Source of the DNA: an uncultured Pelagibacteraceae bacterium
GTDB taxonomy: Bacteria > Pseudomonadota > Alphaproteobacteria > Pelagibacterales > Pelagibacteraceae
Direction of reading: 5' to 3'
Length of the DNA: 64,000 bases
Assembly: GCA_902586495.1 (NCBI GenBank)
Contig: CACIHQ010000006.1
Span: 1 to 64,000, forward strand
A program made the translations under genes and the position numbers. Within the stretch, counting starts at the first letter, position 1. Every line of letters begins with the position of its first letter. Shown one piece after another: positions 39,624 to 48,411 of the stretch. Under the pieces are notes generated by a model, which saw nothing but the letters and a program-made list of their open reading frames with translations, ran no database searches and was not told the origin of the DNA.

Positions 39624-40730
39624 TTATTGCAATTTTGAAATGATCGCATCACCCATTTTAGATGTTGATATTTCTTTCATTCCCTTGGATAGAATATCTT
39701 TGGTTCTTAAACCATCATTTAAGACATCCTGAACAGCTTTTTCTAAGCCCTCTGCCTCTTTATCAAGGTCCAAGGAGTATCTTAAAGCCATTGCAAAGCT
39801 TAAAATTGTTGCTATAGGATTTGCTAGACCTTTTCCTGCTATATCAGGTGCAGACCCATGAATAGGCTCATACATCGCTCTCATTTCTCCATCTTTATTT
39901 TTTGCACCTAATGAGGCTGAGGGTAATAATCCTAATGAACCTGTTAACATTGAAGCTTGATCTGAAAGCATATCCCCAAAAAGATTATCTGTTACTATGA
40001 CATCAAATTGTTTCGGATTTCTTAATAACTGCATTGCACAATTGTCGGCAAGCATATGACTTAATTCCACATCTTTATATTCCTTTTCGTGAAGTGCTTG
40101 AACCTCCTCTTTCCATAATTGTCCAGCCTCCATTACATTAGATTTTTCACAAGATGTAACTTTATTTGATCTTTTTTTCGCTAAATCAAAAGCTACTCTA
40201 GCTACTCTTGTAATTTCACTACTTGTGTAAGTGTGTGTATTTATTCCTTTTCTTTCACCATTTTCAATTGGTTTAATACCTCTGGGTTCACCAAAATAAA
40301 TTCCACCAGTCAACTCTCTCACGATCATAATATCTAATCCTGAGACGATCTCAGGTTTTAATGTAGATGCTTCAACTAATTGTTTGAAACATATAGCGGG
40401 TCTTAAGTTCGCAAATAATTTTAATTCTTTTCTCAATTTTAAAAGTGCTCTCTCAGGTTTTTTTGAAAATTCAACATTATCCCATTTAGGTCCTCCAACT
40501 GCACCAAGCATAACAGCTTCGCTTTCTAAAGCTTTATAAAAAACTTCATCAGTAATCGGTGTCCCATGTTTGTCGTAAGAACAACCTCCTGCTAAATCTT
40601 CATCAATTTCAAAATCTAAAGATTTTTTATCATTGAACCAATTTATTATTTTTTTAACTTCACCAATAACTTCTGGCCCAATACCATCTCCTGGCAATAA
40701 AAGGATTTTTCTTTTTTTAACTTTAATCAT
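39624..40730 (-). CDS. leuB: 3-isopropylmalate dehydrogenase
   Basis: Oxidative decarboxylation of 3-isopropylmalate in leucine synthesis. 368 residues. [79 protein letters not shown] and [19 protein letters not shown] are all present. It overlaps leuD by eight bases; dmdC follows it. Confidence 0.96.
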   Translation of the reverse strand: MIKVKKRKILLLPGDGIGPEVIGEVKKIINWFNDKKSLDFEIDEDLAGGCSYDKHGTPITDEVFYKALESEAVMLGAVGGPKWDNVEFSKKPERALLKLRKELKLFANLRPAICFKQLVEASTLKPEIVSGLDIMIVRELTGGIYFGEPRGIKPIENGERKGINTHTYTSSEITRVARVAFDLAKKRSNKVTSCEKSNVMEAGQLWKEEVQALHEKEYKDVELSHMLADNCAMQLLRNPKQFDVIVTDNLFGDMLSDQASMLTGSLGLLPSASLGAKNKDGEMRAMYEPIHGSAPDIAGKGLANPIATILSFAMALRYSLDLDKEAEGLEKAVQDVLNDGLRTKDILSKGMKEISTSKMGDAIISKLQ

Positions 40731-41328
40731 TAAAGATCCAAGGCTTTTTATTTTTTAGATCTTTTTCGAAGTTTTCAATTTTGTCAGATTTTTTTAAAGA
40801 TAAAGCTATGTCATCTAAGCCCTCTAAAAGACATTTTTTCTTAAATGGGTCAATTTTAAATTTAACCTCGTTGTTTCCGTAAACAATTTTCTCCTCGTTG
40901 AGATCCACAAAAATTTCCTCTTTTCTGTTAGTATACTCTGATAACTCCTTTATTTTTTCATCATCTAGTGTGATTGGTAAAATTCCATTCTTAAAACAAT
41001 TATTGTGAAAAATATCAGCAAAACTTGAGCTTATAACACAGGTAATACCAAAATCTAATAATGCCCATGGTGCGTGCTCTCTTGATGAACCACAGCCAAA
41101 ATTTTTTCCTGCAATTAAAATTTTTGAATTATTGAATGGATTTTTATTTAAAATGAAATCATTTATTTCTTTACCATTATCATCATATCTCATCTCAAAA
41201 AATAAATTTTTACCCAATCCAGTTCTCTTAATTGTTTTAAGAAATTGTTTTGGAATAATCATATCTGTATCAATATTTACTATTGGTAAATAAGCTGGGA
41301 TACTTCTTAATGTGCTAAATTTTTGCAT
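40723..41328 (-). CDS. leuD: 3-isopropylmalate dehydratase small subunit
   Basis: Swivelling domain of isopropylmalate isomerase. 201 residues: [48 protein letters not shown], and FKNGILPI. It begins one base before... directly after leuC (no gap) and overlaps leuB by eight bases, so the three leu genes are translated as a coupled set. Confidence 0.96.
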   Translation of the reverse strand: MQKFSTLRSIPAYLPIVNIDTDMIIPKQFLKTIKRTGLGKNLFFEMRYDDNGKEINDFILNKNPFNNSKILIAGKNFGCGSSREHAPWALLDFGITCVISSSFADIFHNNCFKNGILPITLDDEKIKELSEYTNRKEEIFVDLNEEKIVYGNNEVKFKIDPFKKKCLLEGLDDIALSLKKSDKIENFEKDLKNKKPWIFND

Positions 41329-42732
41329 TTAATTTTGATACTTTCTCACATCATCAAGACTTCCTGATATTGCAGCGGCTGCAGCCATTCCAGGACTAAC
41401 TAAATGAGTTCTTCCACCTCTTCCTTGTCTTCCTTCAAAATTCCTATTTGAGGTAGAGGCACATCTTTCTTCAGGTTTCAACTTGTCTGCATTCATGGCT
41501 AAACACATTGAGCAACCTGGTTCTCTCCATTCAAATCCTGAATTAACAAAGATTTTATCTAATCCCTCTTGTTCTGCTTGTTGTTTTACCAATCCAGATC
41601 CTGGAACTACCATTGCATGAACATGGGAAGCTATCTTTTTATCTTTTAAAATCTTTGCTGCTTCTCTTAGATCCTCAATTCTACCATTTGTGCAACTACC
41701 TATAAAAACTTTATCTATTTTGATATCTCTGGCTGCCATATCAGGTTTAAGACCCATATATTTTAAGGATCTCTCTATGGAATTTTTACGGTCCTCGTCT
41801 TTTACTTCACTTGGATTTGGAACTTTACCGTCAATCGTAATTACATCTTGAGGCGAAGTTCCCCAAGTTATCATTGGCAAAATTTCGTTAGCCTGCAAAC
41901 TTACTTCTTTATCAAAGCTTGCATCATCATCAGTTTTTAAACTTTGCCAATGTTCTAAAGCTTTATTCCATTTTTCGCCTTTTGGTGACATTGGTTTTCC
42001 TTCTAAATATTTAAATATTTTTTCATCTGGTGCTATTAATCCAGCTCTTGCGCCACCTTCTATTGTCATATTGCATATTGTCATTCTTTGTTCAACGCTT
42101 AGCGATCTTATTAAATCACCTGCATATTCAACAACACAACCTGTGCCACCGGCGGTTCCAATTTTTCCAATTATTTGTAAGATAACATCTTTTGAAGTGA
42201 CACCTACTGGAAGTTTACCATTAACATTTATTCTAAAATTTTTTGCTTTTTTTTGAACAAGTGTTTGAGTTGCTAAAACATGCTCTACCTCTGAAGTTCC
42301 GATTCCAAAGGCTAAAGCACCAAAGGCTCCATGAGTTGCAGTATGGCTATCCCCACAAACAATAACTGTTCCAGGTTGCGTAAAACCCTGCTCTGGACCA
42401 GTCACATGAACAATACCTTGTCGCTTATCATTCATGCCAAAAAGTTTAATACCAAATTCTTTGCAATTTTCCTCTAAGGTCTCTACCTGAATTTTAGATT
42501 CATGATCTGAAATACCCTTTGATCTATCGGTCGTTGGCACATTATGGTCTGCTACAGCTAAAGTTAATTTTGGGTGCCTGACTTTTCTTTGAGTATTTCT
42601 AAGTCCTTCAAAAGCTTGTGGACTTGTAACCTCATGGACTAAATGTCTATCAACAAATAATAATGCCGTTCCGTCATCTTGTTGATGTACTAAATGGTCA
42701 TTCCAAATTTTATCGTAAAGAGTATTAGGCAT
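41329..42732 (-). CDS. leuC: 3-isopropylmalate dehydratase large subunit
   Basis: Iron-sulfur subunit of isopropylmalate isomerase. 467 residues. [15 protein letters not shown] start, [51 protein letters not shown], cluster cysteines in [14 protein letters not shown] and [29 protein letters not shown] at the end. It follows rplS after 11 bases, so leucine genes are joined to a ribosomal-protein operon. Confidence 0.96.
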   Translation of the reverse strand: MPNTLYDKIWNDHLVHQQDDGTALLFVDRHLVHEVTSPQAFEGLRNTQRKVRHPKLTLAVADHNVPTTDRSKGISDHESKIQVETLEENCKEFGIKLFGMNDKRQGIVHVTGPEQGFTQPGTVIVCGDSHTATHGAFGALAFGIGTSEVEHVLATQTLVQKKAKNFRINVNGKLPVGVTSKDVILQIIGKIGTAGGTGCVVEYAGDLIRSLSVEQRMTICNMTIEGGARAGLIAPDEKIFKYLEGKPMSPKGEKWNKALEHWQSLKTDDDASFDKEVSLQANEILPMITWGTSPQDVITIDGKVPNPSEVKDEDRKNSIERSLKYMGLKPDMAARDIKIDKVFIGSCTNGRIEDLREAAKILKDKKIASHVHAMVVPGSGLVKQQAEQEGLDKIFVNSGFEWREPGCSMCLAMNADKLKPEERCASTSNRNFEGRQGRGGRTHLVSPGMAAAAAISGSLDDVRKYQN

Positions 42733-42743
42733 TGAGAAAAAAA

Positions 42744-43319
42744 TTATTTTTTTTCTTGTAAGTTTTCAAGCTTTTTTTCTGTACTAGTTTCGGCCTTAGG
42801 GGCATCTTTTTTGACTTCATTTTTTGAAGTTTCATCTATTTTTGGCTCAACCGCTGATGTAGCCTCTTTTTTTATTTCAGTAGTATTTTCTTTAGTGATT
42901 GGAGCTAAATTTTCCTCAGTTACTGTTTCTGGTTTAACGTCAACATCGATACCAATTTTTTTTCTAATTTTTTCAGCAATCCTTGCTGACTTCCCAGTTC
43001 TGTCTCTTAAATAATAAAGTTTTGCTCTTCTTACTTTTCCAGATCGAATTACTTTAATTGAGTCAATCACAGTTCCAAACAATGGAAATGTTCTCTCAAC
43101 TCCCTCACCAAATGATATTTTTCTGACAGTAAACGATGAGTTTAAGTCTCTACTTTTTTTAGCAATACATACCCCTTCAAAATACTGAATTCTTTCTTTT
43201 TTACCCTCTGTAATTCTTACCCCAACCTTTACAACATCTCCTGGGAAAAATTCTGGTATCTTTTTTTCAGAGAGAATCTTTTTAACGTTGTTTTGGTTAA
43301 TTTCTTCTATCGTTTTCAT
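42744..43319 (-). CDS. rplS: 50S ribosomal protein L19 with acidic/basic C-terminal extension
   Basis: Protein at the 30S-50S interface. 191 residues from ATG 43319; a TTG five codons upstream is rejected because it lies right after the trmD stop. The L19 core fills residues 1-120: [67 protein letters not shown]. About 70 further residues form a charged tail ([33 protein letters not shown]), unlike the roughly 115-125 residue L19 of most bacteria. Similar KKxxAPKAE words occur in the S16 tail two genes upstream. Confidence 0.94.
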   Translation of the reverse strand: MKTIEEINQNNVKKILSEKKIPEFFPGDVVKVGVRITEGKKERIQYFEGVCIAKKSRDLNSSFTVRKISFGEGVERTFPLFGTVIDSIKVIRSGKVRRAKLYYLRDRTGKSARIAEKIRKKIGIDVDVKPETVTEENLAPITKENTTEIKKEATSAVEPKIDETSKNEVKKDAPKAETSTEKKLENLQEKK

Positions 43320-43335
43320 TTCAGTATTTATCAAT

Positions 43336-44022
43336 TTAATCTTTCTTATATTTTTGCCACAAATCTGGTCTTCGGACGCGTGTTATAGCCTCAGATTGAG
43401 ATAAACGCCAGTCTTTAATTTTACTGTGATCTCCAGATAATAACACTTCTGGCACTGCTTTTTCTTCCCATATTTGAGGTTTTGTGAACTGCGGATACTC
43501 TAAAAGGCCATTTTCAAAAGTTTCATCAGCTGGAGATTTATCATTTCCTAAAACTCCAGGTAAAAGTCTTAAAACGCTATCTAGAATAACCAAAGCTGCT
43601 GTTTCCCCACCCGACAATACATAATCTCCAATGCTCACCTCTTCAATATTTCTTGTACCCAAAACTCTTTCATCAACACCCTCAAACTGTCCACAAATCA
43701 AAGAAAATGATTTTTCTTTAGATAAATCTTGTGCAAATTTTTGATCAAATCTTTTACCTTTTGGTGAAAGATAAAAAATTTTATCTCCCTTATTTACATT
43801 TTGATCAATAGAATTCGCCAGGACATCTGGTTTAATTAACATACCTGTTCCACCGCCGTAAGGAGTATCATCAACTGTTTTATGTTTATCTTGAGCAGAG
43901 TCTCTAATATTAATTACTTTTAAGCTCCATAACTTTTTATCCATTGCTTTACTGTAAATACCTTTATTTAAAGGCCCAGGGAAAACTTCTGGATAAAGTG
44001 TAAATACTTGAGCTTGCATCAT
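43336..44022 (-). CDS. trmD: tRNA (guanine-N1)-methyltransferase
   Basis: Methylates G37 of tRNAs that read CNN codons, preventing frameshifting. 228 residues. Two adjacent ATG codons; [25 protein letters not shown] is the family start. [42 protein letters not shown], and the knot region [29 protein letters not shown] are present. The open frame of S16 as it stands runs 59 bases into this gene, which is one sign that the S16 tail has slipped out of frame. Confidence 0.95.
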   Translation of the reverse strand: MMQAQVFTLYPEVFPGPLNKGIYSKAMDKKLWSLKVINIRDSAQDKHKTVDDTPYGGGTGMLIKPDVLANSIDQNVNKGDKIFYLSPKGKRFDQKFAQDLSKEKSFSLICGQFEGVDERVLGTRNIEEVSIGDYVLSGGETAALVILDSVLRLLPGVLGNDKSPADETFENGLLEYPQFTKPQIWEEKAVPEVLLSGDHSKIKDWRLSQSEAITRVRRPDLWQKYKKD

Positions 44023-44530
44023 AAATAATCTTTGTATTATTTCTTTTCCTCTTTTTTAGCCTCTGCTTTTGGAGCTTCTTCTTTTTTAGCTTCTGCTTTT
44101 GGAGCTTCTGTTTTTGAGCCTCTGCTTTTGGAGCTTCTTCTTTTTTGGCATCTGGTTTTGGAGCTTCTTCTTTTTTAGCCTCTGCTTTTGGAGCTTCTTC
44201 TTTTTTAGCGTCCTCACTGCCTTCTTTTTTTCGATCTTTTTTTGGAATAGCTTTCTGAGGATTATTTCCATTCGCCGGCATAGGCATTAATTCATTTTCA
44301 CCTAAAATCCTTGCTACTCTAGCTGTTGGTTGTGCACCTTGACCCAACCAATACTTTATTCGTTCTGCTTCTAATCCAATTCTTTCCTTTTTTTCCTTTG
44401 GCAATAGTGGATTAAAAAATCCCACTTTCTCTATAAATCTACCATCTCTTGCAAAACGACTATCTGCAACAACTACTTTATAAACGGGTCTTTTCTTAGT
44501 TCCGCCTCTTGATAATCTTAACTTTAACAT
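43964..44530 (-). CDS. rpsP: 30S ribosomal protein S16, repeat-coded tail with probable frame slip
   Basis: Residues 1-85 are a normal S16: MLKLRLSRGGTKKRPVYKVV, ADSRFARDGRFIEKVGFFNP, RIKYWLGQGAQPTARVARIL. A good GGAGAG site precedes the ATG. From about residue 108 the tail is built of ten-residue repeats, KKEEAPKAEA, coded by 30-base DNA repeats. At residue 139 (near 44111-44117) one repeat has 29 bases, and the frame changes to QKQKLQKQKLKK and then reads 59 bases into trmD. Restoring one base would continue the repeat and stop at 44037, 15 bases before trmD, giving 164 residues instead of 188. Either a real variant or a sequencing error in a homopolymer-rich repeat. Confidence 0.9.
   Translation of the reverse strand: MLKLRLSRGGTKKRPVYKVVVADSRFARDGRFIEKVGFFNPLLPKEKKERIGLEAERIKYWLGQGAQPTARVARILGENELMPMPANGNNPQKAIPKKDRKKEGSEDAKKEEAPKAEAKKEEAPKPDAKKEEAPKAEAQKQKLQKQKLKKKKLQKQRLKKRKRNNTKIIYDASSSIYTLSRSFPWAFK
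44041..44210 (-). repeat. 30-base tandem repeats encoding the S16 tail
   Basis: Five to six copies of a unit whose plus-strand form begins GGAGCTTCTTCTTTTTTAGC and ends CTCTGCTTTT. Boundaries: 44041-44070 (partly diverged), 44071-44100, 44101-44129 (29 bases), 44130-44159, 44160-44189, and a partial copy from 44190. On the coding strand each reads KAEAKKEEAP with small changes (one copy KPDAKKEEAP). It is in-frame coding repeat, not CRISPR: there are no spacers. Confidence 0.9.
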
Positions 44531-44544
44531 TCACTCTCCTTCTT

Positions 44545-45903
44545 TTATTTTAATTGATTAAATAATTCTGGAGGTATTCCTTTGTCAGTCATACCTTTCA
44601 AATTACCCTTCGACATCTTTTTCATCATTTCAGACATCATTTTAAATTGTTTTAACAACTTATTGATAGTGGCTGGATCTGTGCCAGAACCATTAGCAAT
44701 TCTTTTTTTTCTAGAACCATCAATTATCTTTGGGTTCTCTCTCTCTTTTTTTGTCATAGACAATATTATAGCTTCATTCTTTGTAATAATACTCTCATCA
44801 ATTCCAGCCGCATCCATTTGTGATTTAACTTTTGAAACACCAGGCATAAAAGACATGATGCCTTCTATTCCACCCATTTTTTTCATTTGTCTTAGTTGTG
44901 CTAAATAATCTTCCATAGAGAATTGTCCCTTTTTTAAATTCTCTTCTGCCTTTTTAATATTTTCTTCTCCAAGATCTTGAGCCGCTTTCTCTACTAGAGA
45001 AACAATATCTCCCATCCCTAAAATTCTATTAGCAATTCTATCCGGATGAAAAACCTCAATATTATCAATTTTTTCTCCGATACCCAAAAATTTAATTGGT
45101 ACTTGTGAGATAAATTTCATACTGACTGCGGCTCCGCCTCTTGCATCACCATCAGCTCTTGTTAAAATTATACCAGAGAGATTTACAGTATCTTTAAATT
45201 CTTTTGCTACGGATGCTGCTACTTGACCAGTCAAAGAGTCAGCAACTAAAAAGGTTTCAGCAGGTTTAATTATATTCTCGATTTGTTTAATTTCACTCAT
45301 CATTTGCAAGTCTATTTGTGTTCTACCTGCTGTATCAAATAGAATTACATCAGCACCATTTAGATTTGCGGCACTAATTGCTCTTTGACAAATATCAGCT
45401 GGTTGTTGTCCTTCGATTATTGGCAGAGTTAAAATATTATTTTGTTCACCTAAAGATTTTAATTGCTCTTGGGCGGCTGGCCTATAAATATCTAAACTCA
45501 CCATCATAACTCTCTTTTTTTTGTTATTTTCCAAATATTTTGCAAGTTTAGCGGTAGTTGTAGTTTTACCAGAACCTTGTAAACCAACTAACATCATGGG
45601 CACTGGTGGTACGGCATTAAGATTTACATCATTATTTTTTTCACCTAATAAAGATACTAATTCGTCGTAAACAATCTTAACAACCATATCGCCAGGAGAT
45701 GTAGATCTGATGATTTCTTGTCCTAAAGCTTTAGGTTTAACCTTCTCAATAAACTCTTTTGCAACATCAAGTGATACATCAGCTTCTAATAAAGCTTGTC
45801 TAATGGATCTAAGACCTTCATCAACTTGACGCTCATCAAGCGAAGGTGCTTTTTTTAAAGAGGAAAAAACTTCCTCAAATTTATTTGTCAAATTTTCAAA
45901 CAT
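44545..45903 (-). CDS. ffh: signal recognition particle protein Ffh
   Basis: GTPase that binds signal sequences on ribosomes together with SRP RNA. 452 residues from ATG 45903 (MFENLTNKFEEVFSSLKK); the open frame extends further upstream only through the structured leader. N domain, then G domain with GLQGSGKTTTTAKLA, DIYRPAAQEQL, LFDTAGRTQID, TRADGDARGGAAVSM, and the M domain with MKKMGGIEGIMSFMPGVSK and methionine-rich KMMSEMMKKMSKG. It heads a long co-directional run (rpsP-trmD-rplS-leuCDB and beyond). The receptor gene ftsY is close by on the other strand. Confidence 0.96.
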   Translation of the reverse strand: MFENLTNKFEEVFSSLKKAPSLDERQVDEGLRSIRQALLEADVSLDVAKEFIEKVKPKALGQEIIRSTSPGDMVVKIVYDELVSLLGEKNNDVNLNAVPPVPMMLVGLQGSGKTTTTAKLAKYLENNKKKRVMMVSLDIYRPAAQEQLKSLGEQNNILTLPIIEGQQPADICQRAISAANLNGADVILFDTAGRTQIDLQMMSEIKQIENIIKPAETFLVADSLTGQVAASVAKEFKDTVNLSGIILTRADGDARGGAAVSMKFISQVPIKFLGIGEKIDNIEVFHPDRIANRILGMGDIVSLVEKAAQDLGEENIKKAEENLKKGQFSMEDYLAQLRQMKKMGGIEGIMSFMPGVSKVKSQMDAAGIDESIITKNEAIILSMTKKERENPKIIDGSRKKRIANGSGTDPATINKLLKQFKMMSEMMKKMSKGNLKGMTDKGIPPELFNQLK

Positions 45904-45913
45904 ATTTATTTTA

Positions 45914-46015
45914 CACAGCAGTAATCGCACTAGTGGGCGAACCCTCGCTGACTAGTGTCGATCTCTTTGTTTCCAAAGACACCGCAAATTTAACGTTTTT
46001 GCGGAAACTGCCACA
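45914..46015 (-). ncRNA. candidate structured leader RNA upstream of ffh (four-way junction)
   Basis: On the minus strand this 102-base stretch folds into a closed cloverleaf-like form. P1: 46007-46015 with 45914-45922 (9 pairs, the outer four G-U wobbles). P2: CCGCAAA 46004-45998 with TTTGCGG 45988-45982, nine-base loop. P3: TCTTTG 45979-45974 with CAAAGA 45969-45964, GAAA loop. P4: GATCG 45963-45959 with CGATT 45927-45923, CACTAGT 45957-45951 with ACTAGTG 45934-45928, and GGG 45944-45942 with CCC 45937-45935 closing a TTCG loop. P3-P4 and P4-P1 join with no unpaired bases. The wobbles and the GNRA loop work only on the minus strand. It ends ten bases before the ffh ATG. Possibly a cis-regulator; function unknown to me. 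Confidence 0.72.
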
Positions 46016-46024
46016 AACTATAAT
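45996..46024 (+). promoter_or_regulatory. promoter for dapF-ftsY
   Basis: TATAAT at 46019-46024 is a perfect -10 box; the -35 region 17 bases upstream (45996-46001, TTTTTG) is weak. Start would be about 46031, 34 bases before the dapF ATG. The same bases read on the minus strand give TATTAT near where the ffh leader RNA should start, so the two divergent promoters may overlap. Confidence 0.5.
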
Positions 46025-46064
46025 AGAGGTTCAAAAAGTCAATAAATAAGTTAAATAACTATAT

Positions 46065-46889
46065 ATGGAGATAAGAGCTTTTAAAATGGATGGATTAGGT
46101 AATGATTTTGTCATCATTGATAATAGACAAAAAATTACCGATTTAACTAAAGATCAGATTATAAAGATTTGTGATAGAAATTTTATTGGTTGTGATCAAT
46201 TAATATTTATTGAGACCAGCAAATCAAGTGATGCGAATTTAAAATTTTTTAATTCTGATGGAGGGGAGTCTGGTGCATGTGGAAATGGCACTAGATGTGT
46301 TGCAAAATTAATCTCTGAAGAGACAAAAGCTGAAAAGATCATCTTATCTACTTTAAATGGAAACTTAGAGTCAAAAATTTTGGACAAAAATATTGTTACA
46401 ACTGAAATTGGTAAAGCTAAATTACAATGGAACGAAATTCCTTTATCGGAAAAATTAGATACTAAAAATTTGAATATTGGGATCACTGATTTAAATAATA
46501 GAGAACATTTTGGTGGTACAGCTGTTAATGTTGGAAATCCACATATTGTTTTTTTTGTAAACGAAATTGAAAATTTTAGTATTGAAGAAATTGGACCCAA
46601 AATTGAAAATCATAAAATTTTTCCAGAAAAATGCAATGTTACAATTGCTAAAATAATTAATAAAAATTTGATTAAAGTGAAAGTGTGGGAGAGAGGGGCT
46701 GGGCTAACCAAAGCATGTGGAACAGCTGCATGCGCAACTGCATTTGCCGGTAAATTAAACAATCTTAATGAAAATAAAACAGACATAGAATTTCAAACAG
46801 GTAAGTTATCAATTCTTATAGATGATAGAAATTCAATCCACATGAAAGGACCCGTTTCAGAAATAAAAGAAATTGAGATCAAACTATAA
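46065..46889 (+). CDS. dapF: diaminopimelate epimerase
   Basis: Interconverts LL- and meso-diaminopimelate for lysine and peptidoglycan. 274 residues. MDGLGNDFVIIDNR, FFNSDGGESGACGNGTRCVAK with the first catalytic cysteine, GNPHIVFFV, and WERGAGLTKACGTAACATAFAG with the second. Its stop codon shares a base with the ftsY start (TAATG). In many alphaproteobacteria mtaB lies between dapF and ftsY; it is absent here. Confidence 0.95.
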   Translation: MEIRAFKMDGLGNDFVIIDNRQKITDLTKDQIIKICDRNFIGCDQLIFIETSKSSDANLKFFNSDGGESGACGNGTRCVAKLISEETKAEKIILSTLNGNLESKILDKNIVTTEIGKAKLQWNEIPLSEKLDTKNLNIGITDLNNREHFGGTAVNVGNPHIVFFVNEIENFSIEEIGPKIENHKIFPEKCNVTIAKIINKNLIKVKVWERGAGLTKACGTAACATAFAGKLNNLNENKTDIEFQTGKLSILIDDRNSIHMKGPVSEIKEIEIKL

Positions 46890-47806
46890 TGGGAATTTTT
46901 GACAAATTTAAGATAGGTTTTAAAAAAAGTGCTTCCGCACTGACATCTGGATTAAAAGAAATAATAATAAAAAAAGAGATAGACGATAAAAATTTAGATA
47001 AAATCGAGGAGTTTTTAATTGAATCTGATGTTGGTGTAGAGGCTGCATCTGAAATTAAAGAAATCATTTCGAATAAAAAGATTGATCCCAACAAAGATCT
47101 ATCAACTGAGATAAATATTATTTTAAAAGAGTACATTGTTAATTTAATGAAGCCTTTAGAAAATAATTCTTTTTTTGAAAAAAAAGATAAACTTAATGCA
47201 ACTTTAATCTCAGGAGTAAATGGTGTTGGTAAAACAACAACTATTGGTAAAATAGGTAAAATATTAAAAAATAATGGCAACAAAGTTATGTTTGCTGCTT
47301 CTGATACTTTTCGAGCAGCTGCTATTGAACAATTAGAAAATTGGGCAAATAAAATTGATGTCAAATTAACTAAATCATCTCAAGGTTCTGATCCAGCATC
47401 GGTGGCATACAAAGCAGTTGAGGAAGCAATCAAAAATAATTTTCACCAAGTTTTAATCGATACTGCTGGAAGACTACAAAATAAAAAAAATTTAATGGAA
47501 GAATATAAAAAGATAGCCGATGTAACAAAAAAAATTGACCAAGATGCTCCTCACAATATTATTTTAGTTTTAGATGCAACATCAGGACAGAATGTGATTA
47601 ATCAAGTGGAAGAATTTAACAAAATTATTCCTTTAACTGGTCTAATCATGACTAAATTAGATGGAACTGCCAAAGGTGGTATTCTGCTGGCAATAGCAAA
47701 AAAATATCAACTACCTATTATTGCTTTAGGTTTAGGTGAAAAAGAAGATGATTTAGAATTATTCAATGCAGAAAAATTTGCTGAGGCTTTTACGCAAGTT
47801 AATTAA
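46889..47806 (+). CDS. ftsY: signal recognition particle receptor FtsY
   Basis: Membrane-associated GTPase that docks the Ffh-ribosome complex. 305 residues, lacking the long acidic A domain of the E. coli protein. The N-terminal amphipathic start (MGIFDKFKIGFKKSASAL) can target the membrane. GVNGVGKTTTIGKI, SDTFRAAAIEQLENW, LIDTAGRLQNKKNLMEE, LVLDATSGQN, MTKLDGTAKGG and LGLGEKEDDLELF are SRP-GTPase motifs. Overlaps the convergent unknown gene by eight bases. Confidence 0.96.
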   Translation: MGIFDKFKIGFKKSASALTSGLKEIIIKKEIDDKNLDKIEEFLIESDVGVEAASEIKEIISNKKIDPNKDLSTEINIILKEYIVNLMKPLENNSFFEKKDKLNATLISGVNGVGKTTTIGKIGKILKNNGNKVMFAASDTFRAAAIEQLENWANKIDVKLTKSSQGSDPASVAYKAVEEAIKNNFHQVLIDTAGRLQNKKNLMEEYKKIADVTKKIDQDAPHNIILVLDATSGQNVINQVEEFNKIIPLTGLIMTKLDGTAKGGILLAIAKKYQLPIIALGLGEKEDDLELFNAEKFAEAFTQVN

Positions 47807-48362
47807 TTAAATTACTCGAAATTAAAGGTTTATAAATACTACACTTATAATTATCCTTAAATTTATAATGCCCACAATCTTTAGAGAAAGAGGAAATAAT
47901 AAAATCAAATTTTCCTGTGGTAGAGTAAAGTTCAAGTTTCTTATTAAAAATATCGTATTTAAAATTAGCATTTAAACTTTTAACTGCACTAATCATTACT
48001 AACGTTTTATCGTCTTTTAAAAGGTAATAAGCGAAATCATCCGGAAATATAGGAAAGTCATATTCCGCTAAGTGAAATTTGGCTTGGGAGGGAAACCAAT
48101 CATAAGAGATCAATGGTGAAGAGGACTTTGTTGAATAATTATAGATATAAAGATCTTTTGGGTAATCATTTATATAATTACTTTCTTCGCCTCTGGCTAA
48201 AATAGATTTCTTTCTTGTCTTAAAATATAGTGCAAATTTTTTATTGTGTGAGTCCATATAATCTATATGAAATAAATCATCAGGATAAAATGAATTATCT
48301 TTTGAGAATGCAAAACTTTTTAAAGTTAATAATAAAATTGTGATTAAATAAAAAATTTTCAC
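47799..48362 (-). CDS. secreted protein of unknown function
   Basis: 187 residues, start codon GTG. Residues 1-20 form a signal peptide (MKIFYLITILLLTLKSFAFS), so the mature protein should be periplasmic. The rest is rich in aromatic and charged residues (DLFHIDYMDSHNKKFALYF, PLISYDWFPSQAKFHL). Two cysteines near the C-terminus (SKDCGHYKFKDNYKCSIY) could form a disulfide. I do not recognise a family. It lies alone, 49 bases downstream of the alpha/beta hydrolase gene, and its end overlaps ftsY by eight bases. Confidence 0.65.
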   Translation of the reverse strand: MKIFYLITILLLTLKSFAFSKDNSFYPDDLFHIDYMDSHNKKFALYFKTRKKSILARGEESNYINDYPKDLYIYNYSTKSSSPLISYDWFPSQAKFHLAEYDFPIFPDDFAYYLLKDDKTLVMISAVKSLNANFKYDIFNKKLELYSTTGKFDFIISSFSKDCGHYKFKDNYKCSIYKPLISSNLIN

Positions 48363-48411
48363 TTTTTAAGCGTAAAATTAAATCTTGAGCACTATTTGTT
48401 TAGAATGTGGC

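Noticed and set aside
44041..44210. Regular 30-base repeats as a possible CRISPR array
   Set aside because: The repeats are directly adjacent with no spacers and are in frame with S16, coding a KAEAKKEEAP tail.
45914..46015. Leader RNA of ffh as the SRP (4.5S) RNA gene
   Set aside because: SRP RNA is a single long hairpin with a conserved GGAA/AGCAG internal region. That motif is absent, and the fold here is a four-way junction.
45914..46015. The same cloverleaf-like fold as a tRNA or tmRNA piece
   Set aside because: No TTCGAAT loop, no D-loop GG, no CCA end; arm lengths and loop sizes do not match tRNA.
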